8,246 bases of DNA from Oligoflexia bacterium (GCA_903858975.1 CAIOKW010000122.1:1-8246); one strand, 5' to 3'. Positions 1 to 6,070 are shown, numbered from the stretch's first letter. Notes: a model not told the origin generated them from the sequence alone. Numbers and translations are program-made.

Positions 1-96
1 GAATTTCCTAGATAGAGATCCACCCAATTTCCAAATTGCCGAGCCACAGCATTTCCTAATTAGAGAGCCACCCGATTTCCTTAATGCCGAGCCACG
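1..96 (+). repeat. left-end transposase-binding repeat array of the IS (2 x 48 bp)
   Basis: Two direct repeats of 48 bp (1-48 and 49-96) agree at 39 of 48 positions. Each consists of two half-units of about 25 and 23 bp starting with a TTTCC core and ending in CCAC: 1-25, 26-48, 49-73, 74-96. The half-units alternate between a type with a TAGAGAxCCACCC end and a type with a TGCCGAGCCAC end. IS21-family ends are known to carry multiple transposase-binding repeats, so this is the likely role. The array lies wholly outside istA and reads inward. Confidence 0.85.
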
Positions 97-101
97 TTAA
101 A

Positions 102-116
102 GGGTGAATTGACTGC
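102..116 (+). repeat. inner inverted repeat of the IS, left copy
   Basis: GGGTGAATTGACTGC at 102-116 is matched in inverse orientation by 2505-2520, whose reverse complement reads GGGTGCCATTGACTGC. The pair lies inside the 24-bp unit arrays and symmetrically flanks the two genes. It may be a further protein-binding site or a conserved part of the ends. The included TTGACT resembles a -35 box pointing inward, but no good -10 was found at 16 to 18 bp, so no promoter is called. Confidence 0.55.
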
Positions 117-156
117 ATAACTGTACGGATCGATCAGGTACCTTCTTTGAACAAAA

Positions 157-164
157 AAAGGAGG
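157..164 (+). promoter_or_regulatory. Shine-Dalgarno deciding the istA GTG start
   Basis: AAAGGAGG ends 5 bases before a GTG at 170. It supports GTG 170 over the in-frame ATG at 191, which has no comparable purine run in front of it. Confidence 0.7.
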
Positions 165-169
165 CCCCG

Positions 170-1816
170 GTGGAGCCAGATAAACGGAATATGCAGCGAC
201 AGAAAAAAGAAGAGATCAAACGACTTTTAAAATTGGGACTCACCCAGCGAAAGATTGCACGTGCGGTCTCGTGTTCACGTAACTCGATTCGAATTATCGC
301 AGAAGATCTTCTTTTAGAAACAGGAGCGATTCAACCCGCTGTGGTATCGCTCGAAACCGACTTTGATTCCTCCTGGACAAGTCTTGTGGATTGGAGCGAA
401 GTTCGAGCTGAAGTTCATGCAAGCACGCCCCTTATGGTGTTATGGGAAGAACTCGTAGCCGCAGGCAAAGTCCCCGTTCAGTATCCCGCATTCTTTAAGC
501 AGTATGTAAAACGTTATCCAAAAATACCGGACGCGACGATGAGGCGCGTGTTTAAACCCGGCGAATCATGTGAAATTGACTACGCCGATGGAATTGACTT
601 TTATGATCCAGCAAGCGGCGAAGTCGTCTCTACTCAGTTATTTATGGGGGTTCTTTGCTTCTCCCGCTATGTTTACGGTGAATTTACTTTAAGTCAAAAG
701 AGCGAAGACTTTTTAAGTTCTCATGTCCGGATGTTTGAGTTTTTTAAAGGCGTTCCGGAAGTCGTGACTCCGGACAATTTAAAGTCAGCGATCACGAAAG
801 CGAATCGATACGAGCCATCCATTAATTTAGCCTACCAAAAGTGCGCGTCTCATTACGAATTTGCGGTACTGCCTGCTAGGGTTGCGACACCCCAACATAA
901 AGCGATTGTTGAGCGTTCTATCCAAATCTTCCAGAAGTGGTTTTATTACCGGGTTAGAAAAACGACGTTTACAAGTCTCAGTGAACTGAACCGAAGCTTA
1001 AGAGCGAGTTTAGAAATTTTTAATCGAAAAGTTCATCGAATTTATAAGAAAAGCAGGCTTGAGATGTATGAAGCCGAAAGAGCTCATTTAAAGCCGCTTC
1101 CACATGCTCCTTACGTAGTGAACACACATCACCGCGCGCGGCTGCATTCAGATTGTCATTTAGAGTTCGAAGGAAATTACTACTCGGCTCCGTATATTCA
1201 TCGTGAGAAGGTTCTTGACCTTTGGGTGAGCGAAAAGACAGTTGAAATCACCTATGACGGAATTCGTGTTGCACTTCATGTAAAAATAAGGGCGAAAAAC
1301 CGTAAATTTAGCACAAAAACGGAACATTACCCAGAGCGACATCAGGCGTATATTGAGGCGACGCCTACGTTTTTAATCGGTCGCGCAAAGAGCATTGGTC
1401 CAGAATGCGAGAAATTGACCCTAGAGTTACTTGAGTCGGATCACCCGCTTCGGCACTTGCGAAGGCTTCAGGGAATCTTATCCCTTGAAAAGAGATACGG
1501 AAGGGCTTTGCTAGAGAACGCGTGTAAAGACGCCAACCGATTCAATGTCCGAAACTACAAGTGGATCGAAGCGACACTAAAGCGGACTTCCGCACGAGTC
1601 GATCTCAAACAAAAAACCACAAGTTTTACCCCGAAACGGGGAACAAATCCTTATTTGCGTGGCCAGGACTTGTTCTCATCACTTGAACCGGCAGCGCAAA
1701 CAAACATGGAAGGAACAGTAAACAATGAGCATGGAACAGACAAAGCAGGTATTAACGGAGATGAAGCTTTATGGAATGCTGCACAGCTTGGATCTTCGCT
1801 TAAGCGAGTCCATTAA
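170..1816 (+). CDS. istA: IS21-family transposase IstA
   Basis: This is the DDE transposase that binds the IS ends and carries out strand transfer with IstB. The 548 residues begin with a helix-turn-helix region (about 8-46, including LTQRKIARAVSCSRNSIRI). A retroviral-integrase-like catalytic core follows from about 130 to 290. The probable catalytic triad is D137 (in CEIDYAD), D202 (in TPDNLKSA) and E248 (in HKAIVERS). A C-terminal beta-rich domain around 325-400 has the typical HLEFEGNYYSAPY pattern. Translation starts at GTG 170 behind AAAGGAGG. The reading frame runs 92 nt into istB, so the last 30 residues are encoded in the overlap and look unstructured. No frameshift or internal stop is seen, and the protein appears functional. 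Family assignment is secure from the motifs and the istB partner. Confidence 0.95.
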   Translation: MEPDKRNMQRQKKEEIKRLLKLGLTQRKIARAVSCSRNSIRIIAEDLLLETGAIQPAVVSLETDFDSSWTSLVDWSEVRAEVHASTPLMVLWEELVAAGKVPVQYPAFFKQYVKRYPKIPDATMRRVFKPGESCEIDYADGIDFYDPASGEVVSTQLFMGVLCFSRYVYGEFTLSQKSEDFLSSHVRMFEFFKGVPEVVTPDNLKSAITKANRYEPSINLAYQKCASHYEFAVLPARVATPQHKAIVERSIQIFQKWFYYRVRKTTFTSLSELNRSLRASLEIFNRKVHRIYKKSRLEMYEAERAHLKPLPHAPYVVNTHHRARLHSDCHLEFEGNYYSAPYIHREKVLDLWVSEKTVEITYDGIRVALHVKIRAKNRKFSTKTEHYPERHQAYIEATPTFLIGRAKSIGPECEKLTLELLESDHPLRHLRRLQGILSLEKRYGRALLENACKDANRFNVRNYKWIEATLKRTSARVDLKQKTTSFTPKRGTNPYLRGQDLFSSLEPAAQTNMEGTVNNEHGTDKAGINGDEALWNAAQLGSSLKRVH

Positions 1817-2468
1817 TCAGGGTATCGGTTGCAGTGATTTTTTATCTTTACTCATTACCGATGAAAAGATGTATCGAGATGACAGAGCGATTAAGCGTCG
1901 AATCAGAACGGCCCAGTTTAGAGTAGATGCGAACTTCGAACGTTTCGACCACAGTCATAAGCGTGGGATTCAAAAAACTCAGATTCAGGACTTAAGGCTA
2001 CTTCAGTTTTTAAAGGAACCGAGAAATGTACTGATTTTAGGCCCTACAGGAGTCGGAAAGACTTACCTCGCATCGGCAATTGGCAATGAAGCGTGTAGGC
2101 AGGGGTATAGTGTTTTATTTTTTGGAGTGAACCATCTGATCGAAAAAATCATACAAGCCCGAAGCGAGGGAACTTACTTACGCCTTCGGGATCGCCTGAT
2201 TCGTCCGCACTTACTGATTTTAGATGACCTTGGAATTAAACCTCTGCCTCCGGAAATGATCCAAGATCTTTACGATATCTTGGAGGAGCGCTTCCAAAGC
2301 AAATGTACGCTCATCACGTCCCAGCTGCCTGTCAGTAATTGGAGTGAAGTGATTCCCGATGAAGTCGCGATCGAACCCATTGTCGATCGTATTGTTCAAG
2401 GCTGCGTGCAGGTCGAACTTCAGGGTGACAGTTACCGAAAAAAGAGGGGTCAAAAAATAGAAGCTTGA
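1725..2468 (+). CDS. istB: IS21-family helper ATPase IstB
   Basis: IstB is the AAA+ ATPase, related to DnaC, that assembles on target DNA and stimulates the IstA transposase. The 247-residue protein has the family's usual length. It has an N-terminal helical domain (about 1-95), Walker A GPTGVGKT (106-113), Walker B LLILDDLG (163-170, D167 and D168) and a sensor-type TSQLP (198-202). The C-terminal block (219-241) contains R222 of DRI and the closing GDSYRKKRG characteristic of the family. The ATG at 1725 follows GGAAGGA with about 10 bases of spacing, lying within the end of istA. This layout suggests translational coupling and adjusts the IstB to IstA ratio. All nucleotide-binding motifs are intact. 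Confidence 0.95.
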   Translation: MSMEQTKQVLTEMKLYGMLHSLDLRLSESINQGIGCSDFLSLLITDEKMYRDDRAIKRRIRTAQFRVDANFERFDHSHKRGIQKTQIQDLRLLQFLKEPRNVLILGPTGVGKTYLASAIGNEACRQGYSVLFFGVNHLIEKIIQARSEGTYLRLRDRLIRPHLLILDDLGIKPLPPEMIQDLYDILEERFQSKCTLITSQLPVSNWSEVIPDEVAIEPIVDRIVQGCVQVELQGDSYRKKRGQKIEA

Positions 2469-2524
2469 AAAAATTACAGATCCAGTGGAAATTTAAATTA
2501 ACACGCAGTCAATGGCACCCAATC
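2469..2524 (+). other. noncoding IS tail with inner inverted repeat
   Basis: AT-rich stretch between the istB stop and the right-end array. It contains the right copy of the inner inverted repeat at 2505-2520 (reverse complement GGGTGCCATTGACTGC), the mirror of 102-116. No coding potential or terminator hairpin was seen. Confidence 0.55.
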
Positions 2525-2572
2525 GGGGTGGCTCTCTAATTGGAAATCGCGTGGCTCTCCTTTAGGAAATTC
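2525..2572 (-). repeat. right-end transposase-binding repeat array of the IS (2 x 24 bp)
   Basis: Read on the minus strand, 2572-2549 and 2548-2525 are two 24-bp units with the cores TTTCCTAAAGGAGAGCCAC and TTTCCAATTAGAGAGCCAC. They are inverted copies of the left-end units, and GAATTTCCTA at 2572-2563 equals window bases 1-10. The right end thus has two units against four on the left. Neither right unit is of the TGCCGAGCCAC type that alternates on the left. This asymmetry could distinguish the two ends during transpososome assembly. Confidence 0.85.
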
Positions 2573-2584
2573 GGCAGAATCGGG

Positions 2585-3175
2585 TTAAACGCCGCCCATT
2601 CCATGAAAAGTCATCACCCGACTGCCCTTTTTTTGCTCGCGCAATCTCGAATGCGTGAGTTGAACAAAAGTATGATAAAGGGGTTCTGACAGAGGGACAT
2701 CATTTCGAATGTGTCGCTCAGGCGTTTTTTGCTCGCAGAAAGGGTTAAAGAAATAGATGCAGTCAAACTCTTTCCAGCTCATATCAAATGCACTTCCATG
2801 CACGAAATTGAGGTTACTCAATTGAAAAAAATTTCGAATCTTTTTTGCCGCTGAGTTCAGAAATTCCCGCTGTTTGACACCCGTTACTTGAATTTCACCG
2901 AGAATAGCGGTGATCGCGCAAAATTTGCCACAGCCTGATCCTACATCTAAGAGCCGCTCTACTTTTAAATCTTTCAAAATCTCGGAGGCCTTCAGTGCAA
3001 CGTGCATCGGGGTCCAGTGAAAATGGGAGTACTGCCTGACATCGGGAGAAAAGAGGAGGTCAAAATGTTCATCGGTAACCTCTAAGCCCCCTTTCATTTT
3101 GCGCTTTAGGTTATGTGCCAAGGTGACTTGTTGTTTTTGGGTCAATCGCTGCGCATCCCCGTGCCATTCACTCAT
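2585..3175 (-). CDS. class I SAM-dependent methyltransferase, probably truncated at its 3' end by the IS
   Basis: The 196 residues show a Rossmann-type methyltransferase: motif I LLDVGSGCGKFC (75-86), a beta-2 region ending VTGVKQRE (97-104), the motif IV segment FDCIYFFNPF (137-146), and helix D plus strand 5 (about 167-191). The protein then stops at HGMGGV, where class I enzymes normally continue with an alpha helix and strands 6 and 7. Its TAA lies within about ten bases of the IS right end, so the natural C-terminus was probably lost by insertion. K101 stands where family members usually have an acidic residue contacting the SAM ribose; its codon AAA is one base from GAA. The ATG overlaps the upstream dioxygenase stop (ATGAGTGA), implying coupled translation. 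Substrate is unknown. The gene may now be a nonfunctional remnant; a naturally short enzyme is less likely. Confidence 0.72.
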   Translation of the reverse strand: MSEWHGDAQRLTQKQQVTLAHNLKRKMKGGLEVTDEHFDLLFSPDVRQYSHFHWTPMHVALKASEILKDLKVERLLDVGSGCGKFCAITAILGEIQVTGVKQREFLNSAAKKIRNFFQLSNLNFVHGSAFDMSWKEFDCIYFFNPFCEQKTPERHIRNDVPLSEPLYHTFVQLTHSRLREQKKGSRVMTFHGMGGV

Positions 3176-3647
3176 AACACCACCCCGCGATCACGATTCG
3201 CTCCCCTTCGATCACTTGCCTTGTTCGATGCTCAAATCCGTGAATCCCAGTTAGAAAAAGGATCACTGTGCCGAATGGTGGTGTCGGAATCGATTGAATC
3301 GTCTCTGGTTCACCCTTTTTTCTGATCTCAAGTGCTCCGCCCTTGATCTCATTTGCTTGAAGGGAAATTGAAAGTGAAAATGCAAAAACACGGGTCCCGT
3401 CGTCATGCCAAATCCCATCTTCTTCCCATTCATTTTTGGAGTCTCGAATGCTAATGATGAATTCAATTCGAGAGAATCGATAAAACTGACCTAAGAAGTC
3501 GAAGAATCTGCCGCCCTCTGACGTAAGCTTTTGAAAGGCATGGTCCACAGCATCCCAATTCCGCTCTTTCACGAGTCCGTGAAATGCGGGGTCGAGCTCA
3601 AAGCTCTTGAAGCAAAATCCCTCTGAAAAGAGTGCTGGGTTTAACAT
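3168..3647 (-). CDS. 2-oxoglutarate/Fe(II)-dependent dioxygenase (prolyl-4-hydroxylase/SM-20-like)
   Basis: A soluble 159-residue protein with the double-stranded beta-helix signature of Fe(II)/2-oxoglutarate hydroxylases. The iron site is H81-x-D83 in WHDDGTRVFAFSLS plus distal H140 in GFEHRTRQVIEGERIVI, with R150 as the likely 2-oxoglutarate carboxylate binder. GGALEIRK (103-110) and PPFGTVILF (123-131) match the core strands preceding the distal His in this family. Such enzymes hydroxylate protein side chains or small molecules; the substrate here is unknown. It is short but appears complete. The methyltransferase start overlaps its stop by 8 nt, so the two likely act in succession or on a common target. 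The ATG at 3647 has only a weak upstream purine stretch (TTAGG, about 11 bases away). Inverted repeats in the divergent spacer could hold its control region. Confidence 0.85.
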   Translation of the reverse strand: MLNPALFSEGFCFKSFELDPAFHGLVKERNWDAVDHAFQKLTSEGGRFFDFLGQFYRFSRIEFIISIRDSKNEWEEDGIWHDDGTRVFAFSLSISLQANEIKGGALEIRKKGEPETIQSIPTPPFGTVILFLTGIHGFEHRTRQVIEGERIVIAGWCYE

Positions 3648-3667
3648 CGATGCTAGAACCTAACTCA

Positions 3668-3679
3668 TTCGGGCCCGAA
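3668..3679. promoter_or_regulatory. perfect 12-bp palindrome upstream of the dioxygenase
   Basis: TTCGGGCCCGAA is a perfect palindrome centred about 26 bp upstream of the dioxygenase ATG (3647). It could be an operator half-site pair for a dimeric regulator, or form a short GC-rich hairpin in the mRNA leader. No promoter boxes with good spacing were found beside it, so the regulatory role is inference. Confidence 0.35.
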
Positions 3680-3721
3680 ATGTCTCAAAATAGATTTATG
3701 ATCTTCATCATATCCGTAGCC

Positions 3722-3736
3722 GGGTAGCGCATACCC
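3722..3736. promoter_or_regulatory. dyad GGGTA-N5-TACCC in the divergent spacer
   Basis: GGGTAGCGCATACCC has 5-bp arms around a 5-bp centre. It lies in the 133-bp spacer between the divergently read dioxygenase (start 3647) and the microprotein (start 3781). A smaller dyad, ATGAT-CTTC-ATCAT, is at 3698-3711. Its place between divergent starts suits an operator, but no protein is known to bind it and short dyads also arise by chance. Confidence 0.3.
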
Positions 3737-3780
3737 TATTGCACCTCACCCGATTAGAATGGAACACAAGGAGATTGAAT

Positions 3781-3870
3781 ATGAGTGCAGAAATGGTTGT
3801 TTATATGATGATCGCAGTTGTGGTTGGGTTTTCTACTTTTTTACTTTGGGTTTCCCATGAAGAGAAATGA
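3781..3870 (+). CDS. 29-residue single-pass membrane microprotein
   Basis: A small gene, ATG to TGA, 29 codons. AAGGAG at 3768-3773 is spaced 7 bases from the ATG, one of the best Shine-Dalgarno sites in the window. The product begins MSAEMVVYMM, has one hydrophobic segment (about 5-23: valines, isoleucine, alanine, phenylalanines, leucines) and ends in a charged tail, WVSHEEK. The layout resembles microproteins that stabilise membrane complexes, such as CydX or KdpF, but there is no clear sequence match and no oxidase or Kdp gene nearby. It is transcribed away from the dioxygenase operon. Its last 38 bases overlap, antisense, the 3' end of the outer-membrane protein gene. Evidence is the ribosome binding site plus the coherent transmembrane composition; expression is unproven. 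Confidence 0.6.
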   Translation: MSAEMVVYMMIAVVVGFSTFLLWVSHEEK

Positions 3871-4957
3871 GGTCTAGAGAAACCCCCATTGCGACTGGAA
3901 AATAGTTCATATCGTACTCGGCCTTCCCATTCGAATAGGTGTTCACGAGGTGTGAGTGGGTAAATCGTTGATCTACAAACGCTCCCACCACGCCATAACG
4001 GTATTCGAGTCGGTTTCCGACACTCACATTCAGTCCTTGGGTGAGTTTTTGATCGTTCACTTGTTCGTAGCTCCAAGGGGTGTTTTTCTTTTCGTAGATG
4101 AGCCGATTTTCCCCGAGTGTCACCCCCGCATCAATATGAGGAATGTAAGATACGGATGCTTTTGCGCCTTGATAGAGCGTGAACTTGTGCCCATATCCAA
4201 TTTGCAAATCGAGTTGTTTGTGGGTGCTCTCAAAGCGTGTCAGGTGCATGGCCCCTGGATCTGAGTACCCCGCTTGGTTGGGCGCTAGGTTAATCGCTTG
4301 TTGCTGATTCAGCGCGACTCCATCGACCGTTCCAATCACCTGCTTCGTCTCATAATTTTGTTTAAGAAACTTAGGGTGAAAAACATTGATTTCTAAAACA
4401 TCCTTCTTGTGTTCCAGCGCAAAAGTGAATGAATTGGTGGGTTCATCGACCCAGCGGAATGAATTTTCAAACTTATCCCAATTCTTTGGATTGTAATATT
4501 CAGCTGAGGTTCGCTCAGCGAACGAAAAGTCCTTAATCACCACATTTACTCGATCGGTTTGAAGGTGGAGATCCGTGTTTAGGTATTGGGTGCGGTTGTA
4601 ACCAAAATAGAATCGAATCTTCCAAGCCTGATTTTGGTCATCCTTGAGATGAATCTCCACCGGGCCCGCTCCCCGCTTGGCAGCGCCCTCTAAAGATTCA
4701 CAGATTTTCGCCTTTTGCGCCTTAGAGTCAGCCTTAATCAGATCCGTCAGGGGGGCTGAATTGATTGGGGCAACCTCCGAACAGCGTTTCGATGCTTCAC
4801 TTTTTGTCCCAAGATCAAGGGCCACTTTGGACTTTTCTTGTTCGCAAAACGACATCAGATCAATGTTGATTTCATGTTCTGACATGGGCGTTGGACTCGG
4901 TGTTTGGGCCCAAGCGCTTTGAAGAAACCCGATAAAAAATAGCATCATTAAGCTCAT
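3833..4957 (-). CDS. exported protein, predicted outer-membrane beta-barrel, function unknown
   Basis: The 374-residue product starts with a signal peptide (1-17, MSLMMLFFIGFLQSAWA, predicted cut AWA|QT) followed by a Pro/Thr/Ser linker. A Cys-containing N-terminal region (C38, C59, C86) may carry disulfides in the periplasm. From about residue 98 onward, alternating polar and hydrophobic strands rich in aromatics (RFYFGYNRTQY, SFRWVDEPTNSFTFAL, LDLQIGYGHKFTLY, RLEYRYGVVGAFVDQRF) suggest a membrane beta-barrel. The last strand (YFPVAMGVSLDLISL) is followed by a basic tail GKPKVKK instead of the terminal Phe usual for BAM substrates. The ATG at 4957 follows ATAGGGG about 5 bases upstream; Met4 and Met5 are weaker alternatives because they shorten the signal peptide. 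No named family is recognised. It faces the M28 peptidase across a 96-bp divergent spacer and could share its control. Confidence 0.7.
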   Translation of the reverse strand: MSLMMLFFIGFLQSAWAQTPSPTPMSEHEINIDLMSFCEQEKSKVALDLGTKSEASKRCSEVAPINSAPLTDLIKADSKAQKAKICESLEGAAKRGAGPVEIHLKDDQNQAWKIRFYFGYNRTQYLNTDLHLQTDRVNVVIKDFSFAERTSAEYYNPKNWDKFENSFRWVDEPTNSFTFALEHKKDVLEINVFHPKFLKQNYETKQVIGTVDGVALNQQQAINLAPNQAGYSDPGAMHLTRFESTHKQLDLQIGYGHKFTLYQGAKASVSYIPHIDAGVTLGENRLIYEKKNTPWSYEQVNDQKLTQGLNVSVGNRLEYRYGVVGAFVDQRFTHSHLVNTYSNGKAEYDMNYFPVAMGVSLDLISLHGKPKVKK

Positions 4958-5019
4958 GAAACCCCTATCGGCAAGAGCAGTTCTGGACTAAAACAGTCAA
5001 TATTTCGACACTTTATTAT

Positions 5020-5047
5020 TTGACATAGGGCCCATTCCTTTTACACT
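5020..5047 (+). promoter_or_regulatory. sigma-70-like promoter giving a leaderless M28 peptidase mRNA
   Basis: TTGACA at 5020-5025 is a consensus -35. TACACT at 5042-5047 is a four-of-six -10, and the spacer is 16 bp. The expected transcription start, about 7 bases past the -10, is at 5053-5055, which is the A of the ATG at 5054. No purine-rich ribosome binding site lies in the pyrimidine-rich bases between -10 and ATG, which agrees with a leaderless transcript. Confidence 0.6.
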
Positions 5048-5053
5048 TCTCTC

Positions 5054-6070
5054 ATGAACTTTAAAATTCTTCTGCTTGGGGTATCACTTTTCATTTCTAG
5101 TTTTGCTAGCGCTCAGACGATCTATCAGAACATTTACAACTCCGTCGATAAGACCAAGTTGGTTCAAGTCCTAAAGGAAATGACAGGAGTGGTTCCGGTC
5201 ACCGTTCAAGGGGAACAGTTTACCATTACCAATCGATACAGTTCTGAAGCGAAAGCAAATTATCGCAAATACTGGACCCAGTACTTTCAGGGTCTCGGAA
5301 TGCAAGTTCAAGAGTTTTCATACAAAACAGCTCACACTAAAGTTGAAGCTCAAGGGCATAACCTCGAAGCCATCCTTCCGGGCATGAGTGCAGATTCAAT
5401 TGTAGTGATCGTTCACTACGACAGCATCGGTCCTTCAGGATCTGAAACCGGAAATCCGGGCGTAGATGATGATATGTCTGGAATGTCGGTCAGTCTTGAA
5501 ACCGCACGAATTCTTGCCCCTTACGCTGGGAAGTTAAAGTACACCGTTCGTTTTGTTGCAGCTGACTTTGAAGAATGGTCAGGCCCAGGCTTAGAAGGCG
5601 CTCGCGTCTATGCCAAATACATTAAGGATCTTGCTGCGAAACAAGGGTTCAAAATCGTAGCGGCTGTTGATAATGAACAAATCGGCTGGAGCGGCGGCGA
5701 TCATGGAAAGACCGTCGATATTTTTAGCTGCTCAGGCGGAAAATACGATTTTAAAGAAATGGGCGATGCGCTTGCGAATGTAACCACTAAGTATTCAAAG
5801 CTTCAGGTTAAGCGTTCATGCATGGGACAAAACAGCGACCACTATGCGATGTGGGAAATTGGAGTACCAGCAGTGGTTTACTCCGAGCATAATCCGTTTG
5901 CGAATCCTCACTTTGATCAAAACGGAAATGATACGTTTGAAAAAATTGACCTCGATTATTTTTACAGTATCGCACAAGTGGGCGTGACCTTCGCAACTCA
6001 ACTGGCTGGCGTTCCTGACGCTACAGAAGACTTTGCTCCCAGAAATTTGCTGACTTATTTTCAACGATAA
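5054..6070 (+). CDS. secreted M28-family zinc metallopeptidase
   Basis: The protein is related to the Vibrio/Aeromonas leucyl aminopeptidases and should remove N-terminal residues from peptides in the periplasm or outside the cell. It has 338 residues with a signal peptide (1-20, MNFKILLLGVSLFISSFASA, predicted cut ASA|QT). Two-zinc-site residues are visible: H121 in VHYDS (with D123), D139 in GVDDDMSG, E173 and E174 in DFEEWSG (general base and ligand), D207 in AVDNEQIGW, and H286 in ANPHFDQNGNDT. C226 and C256 could form a disulfide. The S261-D262-H263 block matches the family SDH motif. The start at 5054 is needed for the signal peptide, since the next Met is residue 43. There is no Shine-Dalgarno, suggesting leaderless translation. 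Exact specificity (aminopeptidase or carboxypeptidase-like) is not deducible. Confidence 0.9.
   Translation: MNFKILLLGVSLFISSFASAQTIYQNIYNSVDKTKLVQVLKEMTGVVPVTVQGEQFTITNRYSSEAKANYRKYWTQYFQGLGMQVQEFSYKTAHTKVEAQGHNLEAILPGMSADSIVVIVHYDSIGPSGSETGNPGVDDDMSGMSVSLETARILAPYAGKLKYTVRFVAADFEEWSGPGLEGARVYAKYIKDLAAKQGFKIVAAVDNEQIGWSGGDHGKTVDIFSCSGGKYDFKEMGDALANVTTKYSKLQVKRSCMGQNSDHYAMWEIGVPAVVYSEHNPFANPHFDQNGNDTFEKIDLDYFYSIAQVGVTFATQLAGVPDATEDFAPRNLLTYFQR

Larger units (their letters stand above)
1..2576 (+). mobile_element. IS21-family insertion sequence, left tip cut by window edge
   Basis: The element holds istA and istB in the usual order, flanked by noncoding ends with matching inverted repeat arrays. 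The reverse complement of the right end reads TGCCGAATTTCCTA, and base 1 of the window matches the G of GAATTTCCTA. The left end therefore probably begins about 4 bases before the window. The right boundary near 2576 is inferred from a TG...CA terminal dinucleotide, common in this family, and could be off by several bases. IS21 elements move by cut-and-paste, with IstA as transposase and IstB as ATP-dependent helper, and usually duplicate 4 to 8 bp of target. The duplication cannot be checked because the left flank is missing. Both genes are intact, so the copy may be active. A window starting almost exactly at an IS end may also reflect an assembly break at a multicopy repeat. Confidence 0.92.

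Noticed and set aside
1..96. Regular ~24-bp repeats that resemble a small CRISPR array
   Set aside because: There are no unique spacers between units; units are contiguous and reappear inverted at the IS right end, so they are transposon terminal sites.
2540..2568. Outward promoter from the IS right end (TTGGAA, 17 bp, TAGGAA)
   Set aside because: The -10 matches only three of six bases, and it would read antisense into the methyltransferase; too weak to claim.
3113..3325. Plus-strand frame of 70 codons across the dioxygenase/methyltransferase junction
   Set aside because: It is antisense to two motif-bearing genes and has no recognisable domain or ribosome binding site.
3801..4264. Other-frame open stretches over the outer-membrane gene (both strands)
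   Set aside because: Composition is Arg/Cys-rich and incoherent; the signal-peptide frame on the minus strand explains the region.
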